Positions 1 through 7,495 of a DNA stretch of 16,381 bases are shown here, in pieces. The notes below the pieces were generated by a model, which did no database searches, had not been told where the DNA came from, and saw nothing but the letters and a program-made list of their open reading frames with translations. Origin of the DNA: JAWLCQ01 sp041687095 (GTDB taxonomy: Bacteria; Planctomycetota; Phycisphaerae; SM23-33); NCBI GenBank assembly GCA_041687095.1, contig JAWLCQ010000103.1, positions 1 through 16,381 of the forward strand, written 5' to 3'. The first letter of the stretch is position 1. Each line of letters begins with the position of its first letter. A program made the translations under genes and the position numbers.

Positions 1-36
1 CTGCCGCGGAGGCGTCCCTCACCCCTCCGGGACGCC
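1..36. repeat. GC-rich repeat with 8-bp hairpin, matched at right end of window
   Basis: The first 20 bases match the last 20 bases of the window (16362-16381) at 18 of 20 positions in the same orientation. Within this copy GGCGTCCC (11-18) pairs with GGGACGCC (29-36) across a 10-base loop. The second arm overlaps the next hairpin, at 33-58. No coding potential is evident. It looks like an intergenic structured repeat; its boundary to the left is outside the window. Confidence 0.55.
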
Positions 37-58
37 GGGGGTCAGGAGACCCCCGGCG
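33..58 (-). repeat. Hairpin repeat, copy A (11-bp stem, 4-base loop)
   Basis: A perfect 11-bp stem: bases 33-43 pair with 48-58, with AGGA as the loop on the plus strand. The core is GGGGGTC-AGGA-GACCCCC. Read on the minus strand, the direction of the PEP-synthase-like gene ending at 248, the loop is TCCT. No T-tract follows, so it is not a textbook intrinsic terminator, but a 3'-end or RNA-stability role is plausible. Confidence 0.7.
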
Positions 59-72
59 CACGCGCGTGGGGC

Positions 73-86
73 GGGTCAGGAGACCC
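73..86 (-). repeat. Hairpin repeat, copy B (short, decayed)
   Basis: GGGTC (73-77), AGGA loop, GACCC (82-86): the same core as copy A with a stem cut to 5 bp. The flanking bases (gcg before, tcggcgc after) still resemble the edges of copy A, so it looks like a degenerate tandem copy. Confidence 0.6.
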
Positions 87-100
87 TCGGCGCAGGAGGT

Positions 101-118
101 GGGGGTCAGGAGACCCCC
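101..118 (-). repeat. Hairpin repeat, copy C (7-bp stem)
   Basis: GGGGGTC (101-107), AGGA loop, GACCCCC (112-118). This is the third copy of the family within 90 bases and has the same orientation as A and B. A fourth copy, in the opposite orientation, lies at 16246-16271. Confidence 0.65.
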
Positions 119-145
119 CAACGCCGGCGCGCGGGGGGCGGCGCC

Positions 146-187
146 TAGCCGATAGCCGATAGCTGACAACTGATAGCTTATAGCTAT
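146..187. repeat. AT-richer GATAGC/TAGCTAT repeat tract
   Basis: A short island of repeated GATAGC and TAGC words (tagccgatagccgatagc, then tgatagcttatagctat) in otherwise very GC-rich DNA. It contains small overlapping inverted repeats, since TAGC and GATAGC recur on both strands. It sits between the hairpin cluster and the 3' end of the gene at 248. It may be a degenerate intergenic repeat; no function can be read from it. Confidence 0.45.
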
Positions 188-247
188 GACCCCCGACCCA
201 GGCGCGCGGGGCGGCCCGGCCGGTAGTCGGTCAGGGGCTCACCGCCG

Positions 248-2869
248 TCAGGGCGTCTCGGGTTCGGGTTCCTGGCACGGCCCGGCCGCGAGGTAGCACA
301 CCACGCGCTGCTCGATGGGGTTGGCGTGGAGGCAAAGGTGGTGGCCGGGGCGGATGGCGGCGGCGTCGATGACGCGGACGGCCGCGGCGGCCGGGCCGGG
401 ATCGCTCACCAGCTCCGCCAGGCGGTCGGGGGCCGCCTCGAGCAGTTCCCCGTTCACCACGTTGCCCCGGCGCTCGGGGAAGACGGCGAAGTAGAGTATG
501 TCGGCCTCGATGAGGTCGCTGAAGAAGTGCGTGCCCAGGGACACGTCGGGGACGACGTTCTCGCCCATGGTGACCAGTTCGCACATCGCCGACACGCGGT
601 GGATCTCCGAGAAGCGGACCGGGACCCCGAGCGAGGGCGAGGTGGTGCCCCACCGCCCCGGGCCCACCAGCAGCGTGGGGGGGATGGCGCCCTGGAGGGG
701 CGAGCAGATCCGCCCCACGAGGCGGGCGACGGCGTGGCGGTCGGTCAGGGGGAGCTGGGCGTAGACGGAGGGCACGATGTAGACGATCCGCTCGATGGTG
801 GCGATCTGCCCCTGGCCGATGACGGCCTCGCGGGCGCTGAGGATCAGGCGCTCGGGGGGCAGGTCGGCGGGGACGGAGGCGATGCGCCCCCCGCCCTTGA
901 CCTGGAGGGGGCGGCACTGGACGAGGTTGATCTTGTAGCCCTCCCCGAGGACGTTGGCGGTGAACTCGACGTCGACGGGGTAGTGGTACGCCTGCTGGAG
1001 GATGGCGAGCATGTCGCGGAGGTCGTCGACGAAGTGGGTCTCGGTGAAGAGCTTGTCGAAGGTGATGACCCCGGCGCCGGAGTCCTGCTCGGAGAGGGGG
1101 CGGGACGCGTCGCGCGAGGTGATGAGGTCCAGCGGCAGGTCGGCGGGGTGGGAGGCGATCTCCCGGAAGCGGGTGGAGACGAGCTGGTTGGCCGTCAGGT
1201 CCAGCACGTCGACCTTCCGCTGGGAGTACTGGGCGACCTTGTTGAAGGTGTCCTCGGGGCGGCGGGTGGGGGCGTTGAGGGCGACGATGCGGGTGTAGTC
1301 GTCGTCGGAGCGGTCCACCGCGCGGGTGCCCATCCCGAAGACGATCCGCATCATGCCCGCGCGGGGGTCGATCTCGCGGGACCAGACGTAGGGGTTGAAG
1401 GAGAAGCCCACCCCTGCGATCTGGGGGAAGAACAGGTCGTCGTACATCTTCCCGCTGACCCGCTGGACCAGCAGGGCCATCTGCTCGTCGCGGTTGAGCA
1501 GCCCCCGCTGGGCGCGGTAGGTGAGGGCCTTCTCGCTCATGGTGGAGGCGTAGATGGTCCGCACGGCCGCCAGGAAGTCCTGGAGGCGCTGGTGGCGGGA
1601 GCCCTGGTTGGCGCAGAAGACGGACTCGTACTTGCCCGCGAAGGCGTTGCCGAAGTTGTCCTCGAGGAGGCTGGAGGAGCGGACGATGATGGGGGACTGC
1701 CCGAAGTAGTCGAGCATGTCCTCGAACTGTCCGCGGATGGAGTCGGGGAAGGTCCCGATGAGCATGCGCTGGCGGGCGCGTTCGGCGCCTTCGAGGTAGC
1801 GGATGGGGTCGCGGACGCGTTCGCGGAACGCCCAGATGCCGTTGCGGACGAGGTAGGTGTAGAAGACGTCGGACCCGACGTAGAACGAGTCGTGGGGTTC
1901 CAGGAGGTCCGCCCAGCGGGGGTGGGCCTGGCGGAGGATGGCGCGGGCGAGGAGCATGCCCACGCTCTTGCCCCCGACGAGGCCCGTCCCGATCATCCGC
2001 TTGCCGATCTCCAGGATGTCCGGGAGGGTGAGGTAGCGCTCGGCGAGGCGGAGGACGGGCTCATCGCGGGAGACGCACAGGCGGAGGAGGCGGAGGAGGC
2101 AGTCCTGGACCTCGGCGGGGGGGATGGGGTCGTGGTCGCTGAGGGCGCTGAGGTCGCGGGCGAGGGAGAAGGTGCGCTCCCAGAGCCCGGACTGGTTGAT
2201 CTCCGACTGCAGCCAGGGGACGGTGTGGCGGACCTCGGAGATCGTCGCCGACTCGGTGACGGGGCGGAACTCCTGGTCGTCCCAGGCGTGGAGCATGTGC
2301 ATGGTGGGGGAGTGGCGGGACTGGACCTTCCAGGGGTGCACGTAGAGCTTGCCGCGGTGGCGGTAGACGTCGAGGAAGATCTGGGTGGTCTCGGCGATGG
2401 CGCGGGTGGCGTGGAAGGAGTGGCGGTTCCGCCGCACGCCGAAGTAGGCGATGGCCTCGACGTCGTAGAGGTAGGGGCAGGTGAGCATGAAGAAGTTGCC
2501 CAGCATCTGGTCGGAGCGCCAGGCCTCGGCGAGGTCGGAGAGGCAGTCGAAGAGGTAGTAGCCCCCCCGCCCGGTCTCCTCGACGACGCGGTGGATGCCC
2601 GTGACGAACCCCTCGAACCCCTCGGCGGGGTCGAGGCGGCAGATGCGGTCGGGCAGGTCGTCGGGCACCAGGGGGGGATGGGCGGCGAAGCGGAAGTAGA
2701 CGAGGGGCTCCCCGACGCGGCGGGCGGCGCGGGCGTAGGGCTCGACGAAGGGGCGGTAGTCCTCGACGTCGTCGATCTGCCAGACGATGTTATCGCCGCG
2801 GATGAGGCCCTTGAGCATGCGGTCCACGCCCTGGAGGCCGGTGGAGAGATGGGGGTCGATCTGTGCCAT
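248..2869 (-). CDS. PEP synthase-like protein: KaiC/RecA-like N-terminus plus PPDK_N ATP-grasp domain, no phosphohistidine domain
   Basis: An 873-aa protein. Residues 8-30 resemble the opening of KaiC/RecA-like domains (LSTGL..VDRMLKGLIRGDNIVW), but no Walker A GKT/S is present, so this part looks non-hydrolytic. The PEP/pyruvate-binding ATP-grasp fold of the PPDK/PEP-synthase family runs from about residue 297 (LVGGKSVGM, 297-305) through IIVRSSSLLEDNFGNAFAG (394-412) to VDVEF (632-636) and VQCRPLQ (650-656). A conserved-looking C-terminal block, GPGRWGTTSPSLGVPVRFSEI, begins at 736. The central phosphohistidine swivel (TSHxAI-type) and the PEP-binding TIM barrel of complete enzymes are absent, so an ordinary PEP synthase reaction is unlikely without a partner. 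It may be a dikinase-like phosphotransferase or a regulator. The chosen ATG has a GAGGG tract about 7 bases upstream. It is divergent from gdhA. Confidence 0.88.
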   Translation of the reverse strand: MAQIDPHLSTGLQGVDRMLKGLIRGDNIVWQIDDVEDYRPFVEPYARAARRVGEPLVYFRFAAHPPLVPDDLPDRICRLDPAEGFEGFVTGIHRVVEETGRGGYYLFDCLSDLAEAWRSDQMLGNFFMLTCPYLYDVEAIAYFGVRRNRHSFHATRAIAETTQIFLDVYRHRGKLYVHPWKVQSRHSPTMHMLHAWDDQEFRPVTESATISEVRHTVPWLQSEINQSGLWERTFSLARDLSALSDHDPIPPAEVQDCLLRLLRLCVSRDEPVLRLAERYLTLPDILEIGKRMIGTGLVGGKSVGMLLARAILRQAHPRWADLLEPHDSFYVGSDVFYTYLVRNGIWAFRERVRDPIRYLEGAERARQRMLIGTFPDSIRGQFEDMLDYFGQSPIIVRSSSLLEDNFGNAFAGKYESVFCANQGSRHQRLQDFLAAVRTIYASTMSEKALTYRAQRGLLNRDEQMALLVQRVSGKMYDDLFFPQIAGVGFSFNPYVWSREIDPRAGMMRIVFGMGTRAVDRSDDDYTRIVALNAPTRRPEDTFNKVAQYSQRKVDVLDLTANQLVSTRFREIASHPADLPLDLITSRDASRPLSEQDSGAGVITFDKLFTETHFVDDLRDMLAILQQAYHYPVDVEFTANVLGEGYKINLVQCRPLQVKGGGRIASVPADLPPERLILSAREAVIGQGQIATIERIVYIVPSVYAQLPLTDRHAVARLVGRICSPLQGAIPPTLLVGPGRWGTTSPSLGVPVRFSEIHRVSAMCELVTMGENVVPDVSLGTHFFSDLIEADILYFAVFPERRGNVVNGELLEAAPDRLAELVSDPGPAAAAVRVIDAAAIRPGHHLCLHANPIEQRVVCYLAAGPCQEPEPETP

Positions 2870-3074
2870 GGGTGCGCCCTCGGGGGGAGGCGGGGGGCGG
2901 CTATTAGCGGCCCCGGCCGGACGTATTAGTCGAAATCATACTCCGTGCGACGACTGTAAGGGTACATAATAACACCCTTTCCGGCGTAATGCCAGAGCAG
3001 AGTCACAAGGCGGCGGGACCCGCCACTCCGAAACGGCGCACGTCGCCCGGAAACAAGGGAAAAGGAACGAAATC
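2870..3074. promoter_or_regulatory. Divergent promoter region between PEP-synthase-like gene and gdhA
   Basis: The stretch around 2905-2990 is clearly more AT-rich than its surroundings. On the minus strand CTGGCA (plus 2990-2995) and TATTAT (plus 2966-2971) are 18 bases apart and could be a sigma-70-type -35/-10 pair for the leftward gene. On the plus strand CATAAT (2965-2970) could be a -10 for gdhA, though no good -35 precedes it. The gdhA leader holds two small hairpins: GGCGG/CCGCC (3012-3024) and GGCG/CGCC (3035-3047). An AAAAGGA ribosome binding site is at 3060-3066. No riboswitch family was recognised. Confidence 0.35.
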
Positions 3075-4454
3075 ATGGCGAAGGCAAGTGGACCGGGCTC
3101 GTACGAGGAAGTCTACTCGGACTCGTACATCGAGCAGTTGATGAGCATGGTCAAGGCGCGGAACCCGGGCGAGACCGAGTTCCACCAGGCCGTGCACGAG
3201 GTCGCCGAGTCGGTGCAGCTGGTGTACGCCAAGCGCCCCGAACTGGCGAAGGCGAAGATCTTCGAGCGGTGCATCGAGCCCGAGCGGCAGATCATCTTCC
3301 GCGTCCCGTGGGTGGACGACGGCGGCAACGTGCAGGTGAACCGCGGGTTCCGCGTCGAGTTCAACAGCGCCCTGGGCCCGTACAAGGGTGGGCTGCGGTT
3401 CCACCCCTCGGTGCACCTGAGCATCGTCAAGTTCCTGGGCTTTGAGCAGATCTTCAAGAACGCCCTGACGACGACCCCGATCGGGGGCGGCAAGGGCGGG
3501 AGCGACTTCGATCCCAAGGGCAAGAGCGACATGGAGGTCATGCGCTTCTGCCAGTCGTTCATGAGCGAGCTGTTCCGCCACATCGGCCCGGACACCGACG
3601 TCCCCGCGGGGGACATCGGGGTGGGCGGGCGCGAGATCGGGTACATGTTCGGCATGTACAAGAAGCTCACCGACACCTTCACCGGCGTGCTGACGGGCAA
3701 GGGCATCGGCTGGGGCGGGTCGCTGGTCCGCACCGAGGCGACGGGGTACGGCCTGACGTACTTCGTCAGCCACATGCTCGCCGCCCGCAAGGCCGACTGG
3801 AAGGGCCGCCGCGTCGTCATCAGCGGTTCGGGCAACGTCGCCATCTACGCCACCCAGAAGGTCCAGCAGCTCGGGGGGCACGTGGTGGCCATGTCCGACT
3901 CCAACGGGTACATCGTGGACGAGGACGGGATCAAGCTCGATACGGTCCGGCGGATCAAGGAAGTCGATCGCGGGCGCATCCGCGAGTACGTCGAGGCGCA
4001 CCCCTCGGCGAAGTACGTGGACAACTGGCAGGGCATCTGGACGGTCCCCTGCGAGATCGCCCTGCCCAGCGCCACGCAGAACGAACTCGACGGCGAGGCC
4101 GCCAAGACCCTCGTCGCCAACGGCTGCATCGCCGTGGGCGAGGGCGCGAACATGCCCTGCACCCCCGAGGCCGTCAAGGTCTTCCATGACGCGGGCGTGG
4201 GCGTCGGCCCGGCCAAGGCCGCCAACGCCGGCGGCGTGGCCACCAGCGCCCTGGAGATGTCGCAGAACTCCATGCGGATGAACTGGCCCTTCGAGGAAGT
4301 GGACCGCCGCCTCCAGGAGATCATGGCCGCCATCTACAAGCAGTGCACCGAGGCCGCCGAGGCCTACGGGAAGAAGGGCAACCTCGTCGCCGGCGCGAAC
4401 ATCGCCGGGTTCGTCAAGGTCGCCAACGCGATGATGGCCCAGGGCGTCGTCTAA
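3075..4454 (+). CDS. gdhA: NADP-type glutamate dehydrogenase
   Basis: A 459-aa protein of the usual length for the bacterial hexameric NADP enzyme, which makes L-glutamate from 2-oxoglutarate, ammonia and NADPH in the cytosol. The substrate-binding and catalytic signature is intact: NSALGPYKGGLRFHPS (97-112), with K104, and PIGGGKGGSDFDPKGKS (135-151), with K140. The Rossmann motif is SGSGNVA (250-256), followed by SDSNG (274-278), which resembles the NADP-preferring GdhA group. The ATG follows AAAAGGA by 8 bases. It stands alone between divergent and downstream spacers, so it is probably monocistronic. Its position next to the NfnAB-like gene suggests a link to NADPH supply, which is inference. 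Confidence 0.97.
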   Translation: MAKASGPGSYEEVYSDSYIEQLMSMVKARNPGETEFHQAVHEVAESVQLVYAKRPELAKAKIFERCIEPERQIIFRVPWVDDGGNVQVNRGFRVEFNSALGPYKGGLRFHPSVHLSIVKFLGFEQIFKNALTTTPIGGGKGGSDFDPKGKSDMEVMRFCQSFMSELFRHIGPDTDVPAGDIGVGGREIGYMFGMYKKLTDTFTGVLTGKGIGWGGSLVRTEATGYGLTYFVSHMLAARKADWKGRRVVISGSGNVAIYATQKVQQLGGHVVAMSDSNGYIVDEDGIKLDTVRRIKEVDRGRIREYVEAHPSAKYVDNWQGIWTVPCEIALPSATQNELDGEAAKTLVANGCIAVGEGANMPCTPEAVKVFHDAGVGVGPAKAANAGGVATSALEMSQNSMRMNWPFEEVDRRLQEIMAAIYKQCTEAAEAYGKKGNLVAGANIAGFVKVANAMMAQGVV

Positions 4455-4474
4455 GCTCTGAAGGTACACCTCCG

Positions 4475-4509
4475 CCCACCGCCCCCGGGGCCATCCCGGG
4501 GGCGGTGGG
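4475..4509 (+). terminator. Strong GC hairpin downstream of gdhA
   Basis: A perfect 15-bp stem: 4475-4489 pairs with 4495-4509 around the 5-base loop GCCAT, starting 20 bases after the gdhA stop. It extends a few more base pairs if a G-T pair is allowed. There is no T-run after it, as expected in very GC-rich genomes, so it may terminate inefficiently or protect the 3' end. Confidence 0.7.
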
Positions 4510-4764
4510 TGGGAGGGCGGCGCGAACGGAGGCGCGCGGGATCGTACTGGTGAACGGGCCTCCCGTGCCGCACCCCCCTGCGGGCGGAGGACCCCGGCGA
4601 GAGGCGAGCGCGACCGGGACCGTGCTCGCCCGCCCCCTTGAGTCCTCGCAGGCGCACAGCACGCTGTGCCCCCGCGGGAGCCCGCTTCACCCGCTCACGC
4701 CTGCCCGGGCGAGACGCCCGCGCTGCATCGCGGCGATGGCCCTGCGTGCTCCTCCCAATCGCGC
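4510..4764. other. Intergenic spacer with small hairpins, no gene seen
   Basis: First part of the 484-base spacer between gdhA and the NfnAB-like gene. Reading frames here have repetitive Arg/Pro/Gly-rich translations and no family resemblance. It contains the inverted repeats GCACAGC/GCTGTGC (4654-4669) and CGGGCG-AGA-CGCCCG (4706-4720). I see no RNA gene. Confidence 0.5.
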
Positions 4765-4792
4765 TGCACACGTCCCGATTCTGTGGTATCAT
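4765..4792 (+). promoter_or_regulatory. Possible promoter of the nfnAB-like gene
   Basis: TGCACA (4765-4770, 4 of 6 to TTGACA), a 16-base spacer, then TATCAT (4787-4792, 5 of 6 to TATAAT). If real, transcription would start near 4799 and the leader of about 140 bases would include the GCGGGG-TT-CCCCGC hairpin (4794-4807) and the 14-bp tandem repeats. The only support is sequence resemblance. Confidence 0.3.
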
Positions 4793-4813
4793 GGCGGGGT
4801 TCCCCGCTGAAGT

Positions 4814-4875
4814 GGTTCCCGGTTCCCGGTTCCTGGCTCCCGGTTCCTGGCTCCCGGTTCCTGGCTCCCGGTTCC
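4814..4875. repeat. 14-bp tandem repeat (CCGGTTCCTGGCTC), 3 full plus partial units
   Basis: Identical units at 4826-4839, 4840-4853 and 4854-4867. A partial unit follows at 4868-4875 and CCGGTTC-type fragments precede at 4814-4825. The period of 14 is not a multiple of 3 and no gene spans it. It lies 64-125 bases before the nfnAB-like start, so it may be in the leader. The array could change copy number by slippage. Confidence 0.85.
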
Positions 4876-4938
4876 CCGAACCCTGCGACAGTCGCTTGAG
4901 TCCGCCCGTGTTCATCCTACGAGAGGGAAGCTCCAACG

Positions 4939-7308
4939 ATGTTTGAAGTGCTGAGCAACGAGGTCATCGCCCCGCAGATCCACCGCCTGGTCGTCCGCGC
5001 CCCGCGCGTCGCCGCCGCCCGCTTGCCCGGGCAGTTCGTCATCGTCCGCCGCGCCGAGGGCGAGGAGCGCATCCCCCTCACCATCGCCGACGCCTCCCCC
5101 AGCGCGGGCACGATCTCCCTCATCATCCAGGCGGTCGGAGCGGGCACCAAGGCCATCGTCGCCACCCCCGTCGGGGAGGCGCTCCTCGACGTCGCCGGCC
5201 CGCTGGGCCAGCCCACCGAGATCGAGCCGTTCGGCCGCGTCGCCTGCGTCGGTGGGGGGGTCGGCACGGCCGTCCTGTTCCCCCTCGCCAAAGCCCTCGC
5301 CGAGGCCGGCAACCAGGTGACGACCCTCATCGGCGGGCGGACCGCCGAGCACGTCATCCTCCGCGACGACCTCGCCGCCTTCAGCGCCGAGATGCTCTTC
5401 ACCACCGAGGACGGCTCGCTGGGGCGCAAGGGCTTCGTGACGGCCGCCCTCGGCGAACTCCTCGACGACCCCGCCCGCAAACCCGCCGCCGTCTACGCCG
5501 TCGGGCCCGTGCCCATGATGGCCGCCATCGCCAACCAGACCCGCCCCTACGGGGTCAAGACCATCGTCAGCCTCAACCCCATCATGGTCGACGGGACGGG
5601 CATGTGCGGCGGCTGCCGCGTCACCGTCGGGGGCGAGATCAAGTTCGCCTGCGTCGACGGGCCCGAGTTCGACGGGCACGCCGTCGACTTCCAGGAACTC
5701 TCCTCCCGCCAGAAGGCCTACGCCGAACACGCCTGCCGCCTCGAAGCCAAAGTGGCGGAACTGAAGGCCCAGCAACAGGTTGTGTCCGTAAGCTGCTCCT
5801 GCAGCACCCCCCAGCACACCGCGTGCTCCTCGCAGGGCGCCTCCCCGTGCTCCGCTTCCAGCACCAAGCCCACCGACTGCGTCGGTGGGATCGCTCCGCA
5901 TACCGCGAAACCCACCGCCGCGCGTCCGCACATGCCCGAGCACGCCCCCGCCATCCGCGCCACGGACTTCTCCGAGGTCAACCTCGGGCTCGCCGAAACC
6001 ACCGCCGTCGCCGAAGCCGCCCGCTGCCTCCAGTGCAAGAAGCGCCCCTGCGTCGCCGGCTGCCCCGTCGCCGTCCGCATCCCCGAGTTCCTCGGGGCCC
6101 TCGCCGCCGGGGACTTCGCCGCCGCCGCCGACATCCTCCTCACCGACAACGCCCTCCCCGCCACCACCGGCCGCGTCTGCCCCCAGGAAAAGCAGTGCGA
6201 GGCCCTGTGCGTCCGCGGGGTGAAGGGCGAAGCGGTCGCGATCGGATGGCTCGAGCGCTTCGTCGCCGACTGGGCCGCCCGCCACCACCGCATCGCTCCC
6301 CCCACCGTCGAGCGCAGCGGCTGCCGCGTCGCGGTCGTCGGGTCGGGCCCGGGCGGGCTCACCGCCGCGGGCGAACTCGCCCGCCTCGGGCACGACGTCA
6401 CGATCCTCGAAGCCCTCCACGCCGCCGGGGGGGTGCTGCGGTACGGGATCCCCGAGTTCCGCCTGCCCAAGCACATCGTCGACGCCGAGGTCGCCAACCT
6501 CCGCACCCTGGGCGTGAAGATCGAGACCAACGTCGTCGTGGGCAAGACCGTCACCGTCCCGCAGATCATGGAGCAGTTCGATGCCTGCTTCGTCGCCAAC
6601 GGGGCGGGCCTGCCCATGTTCCTCAACGTCCCGGGCGAGAACCTCAAGGGCGTCTACTCCGCCAACGAGTACCTCACCCGCGTGAACCTCATGGGCGCCT
6701 ACCAGCCCCAGAGCCCCACGCCCATCGCCACGGGCGAGACCGCCGTCATCTTCGGGGGCGGCAACACGGCCATGGACGCCGTCCGCACCGCGCGGCGGCT
6801 GGGCTCCAAGCGGGCCATCCTCGCCTACCGCCGCAGCGAGTCCGAGATGCCCGCCCGCCTCGAGGAGGTCAAGCACGCCCGCGAGGAGGGCATCGAGTTC
6901 CTCTTCCTCGTCGCGCCCCTGGAACTCGTGGGCGACGAGTCCGGGTGGGTCCGCTCCGTCCGCCTGCAGCGGATGGAGCTGGGCGCGCCCGACGCGTCGG
7001 GCCGGCGGCGCCCGGTGCCCGTCGAGGGCAGCGAGTTCGAACTCCCCGCCGACGTCGCCATCGTCGCCATCGGCACCAGCGCCAACCCGCTGCTGACGGC
7101 CACCTGCCCGGACCTGAAGCTCAACCGCTGGGGCAACATCGAGGTCGACGAGGCCACCGGCATGACGAGCATCCCCGGCGTCTTCGCCGGGGGCGACATC
7201 GTCCGGGGCGGAGCGACGGTGATCCTGGCGATGGGCGACGGGAAGAAGGCGGCCCGGAGCATCGACGCCTACCTCCGCACCCAGCCCGCCCGCACCGCCG
7301 CGGTCTGA
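4939..7308 (+). CDS. Fused NfnA-NfnB flavoprotein (NADH-dependent ferredoxin:NADP oxidoreductase type)
   Basis: A 789-aa single chain joining two proteins that are usually separate. Residues 1-250 are NfnA/DHODB-like: an FAD-binding barrel, an NAD site CVGGGVGTAV (103-112), then a 2Fe-2S motif with C223, C226 and C238. D218 is nearby; an aspartate ligand is reported for characterised NfnA. Residues 281-335 are a low-complexity linker with five cysteines (286, 288, 296, 304, 314). Residues 345-780 are NfnB/GltD-like: Fe-S motifs with C363, C366, C371, C375 and C414, C420, C424, the FAD site GSGPGG (468-473), the NADPH site FGGGNTAMD (605-613), and the FAGGD FAD motif (749-753). Databases often label such proteins DHODB subunit/glutamate synthase, but no GltB is nearby, so ferredoxin-NAD(P)H electron transfer is the better guess. 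The ATG follows GAGAGGGAAG by 8 bases. Confidence 0.9.
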   Translation: MFEVLSNEVIAPQIHRLVVRAPRVAAARLPGQFVIVRRAEGEERIPLTIADASPSAGTISLIIQAVGAGTKAIVATPVGEALLDVAGPLGQPTEIEPFGRVACVGGGVGTAVLFPLAKALAEAGNQVTTLIGGRTAEHVILRDDLAAFSAEMLFTTEDGSLGRKGFVTAALGELLDDPARKPAAVYAVGPVPMMAAIANQTRPYGVKTIVSLNPIMVDGTGMCGGCRVTVGGEIKFACVDGPEFDGHAVDFQELSSRQKAYAEHACRLEAKVAELKAQQQVVSVSCSCSTPQHTACSSQGASPCSASSTKPTDCVGGIAPHTAKPTAARPHMPEHAPAIRATDFSEVNLGLAETTAVAEAARCLQCKKRPCVAGCPVAVRIPEFLGALAAGDFAAAADILLTDNALPATTGRVCPQEKQCEALCVRGVKGEAVAIGWLERFVADWAARHHRIAPPTVERSGCRVAVVGSGPGGLTAAGELARLGHDVTILEALHAAGGVLRYGIPEFRLPKHIVDAEVANLRTLGVKIETNVVVGKTVTVPQIMEQFDACFVANGAGLPMFLNVPGENLKGVYSANEYLTRVNLMGAYQPQSPTPIATGETAVIFGGGNTAMDAVRTARRLGSKRAILAYRRSESEMPARLEEVKHAREEGIEFLFLVAPLELVGDESGWVRSVRLQRMELGAPDASGRRRPVPVEGSEFELPADVAIVAIGTSANPLLTATCPDLKLNRWGNIEVDEATGMTSIPGVFAGGDIVRGGATVILAMGDGKKAARSIDAYLRTQPARTAAV

Positions 7309-7347
7309 CGCCGGCCGAGCCCGCGCACCCGCACAACCCACCAGATC

Positions 7348-7418
7348 GGCAGGGATGCAGGGGATGCATGGGATGGGAGTGACGAACTCTCATCGCTTGC
7401 ATCCCCTGCATCCCTGCC
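7348..7418. repeat. 71-nt near-continuous hairpin with 21-bp perfect arms
   Basis: Bases 7348-7368 pair perfectly with 7398-7418. Inside, 7372-7380 pairs with 7386-7394 with one G-T, leaving a 5-base loop. The arms are built from repeated GGGATGCA words. It starts 40 bases after the nfnAB-like stop, so it could end that transcript, but its size and internal repetition look more like a dispersed palindromic repeat. No transposase is adjacent. Confidence 0.8.
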
Positions 7419-7495
7419 TGCTTTGGGGCTCCGGGGCCGCGAACCGTTCGTCGTTCCGCGTGTCTTATCGCGGGTGCGGACGCCGGTTTTGCGGT

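Noticed and set aside
326..2929. 867-codon open frame on the plus strand opposite the PEP-synthase-like gene
   Set aside because: Repetitive Gly/Asp/Glu/Val translation without family likeness; a GC-bias shadow of the ATP-grasp protein.
4343..4810. 155-codon frame running from the end of gdhA into the spacer
   Set aside because: It starts inside gdhA in another frame and its translation is Arg/Pro/Gly-rich with no recognisable motif; it crosses the gdhA hairpin.
4814..4875. CRISPR array
   Set aside because: Units are 14 bp and directly abutting with no spacers; a simple tandem repeat.
7306..7308. UGA at the end of the NfnAB-like protein as a selenocysteine codon
   Set aside because: The protein is already complete relative to NfnB/GltD; the downstream frame translates to Arg/Pro-rich sequence and then enters the 71-nt hairpin element.
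4939..7308. Annotation as dihydroorotate dehydrogenase or classical glutamate synthase small subunit
   Set aside because: No PyrD or GltB is nearby, and the domain order NfnA-NfnB in one chain better fits the ferredoxin:NADP oxidoreductase family.
4912..7341. 809-codon open frame on the minus strand opposite the NfnAB-like gene
   Set aside because: Same low-information Gly/Ala/Asp/Val pattern; the plus strand carries all Fe-S, FAD and NAD(P) motifs.
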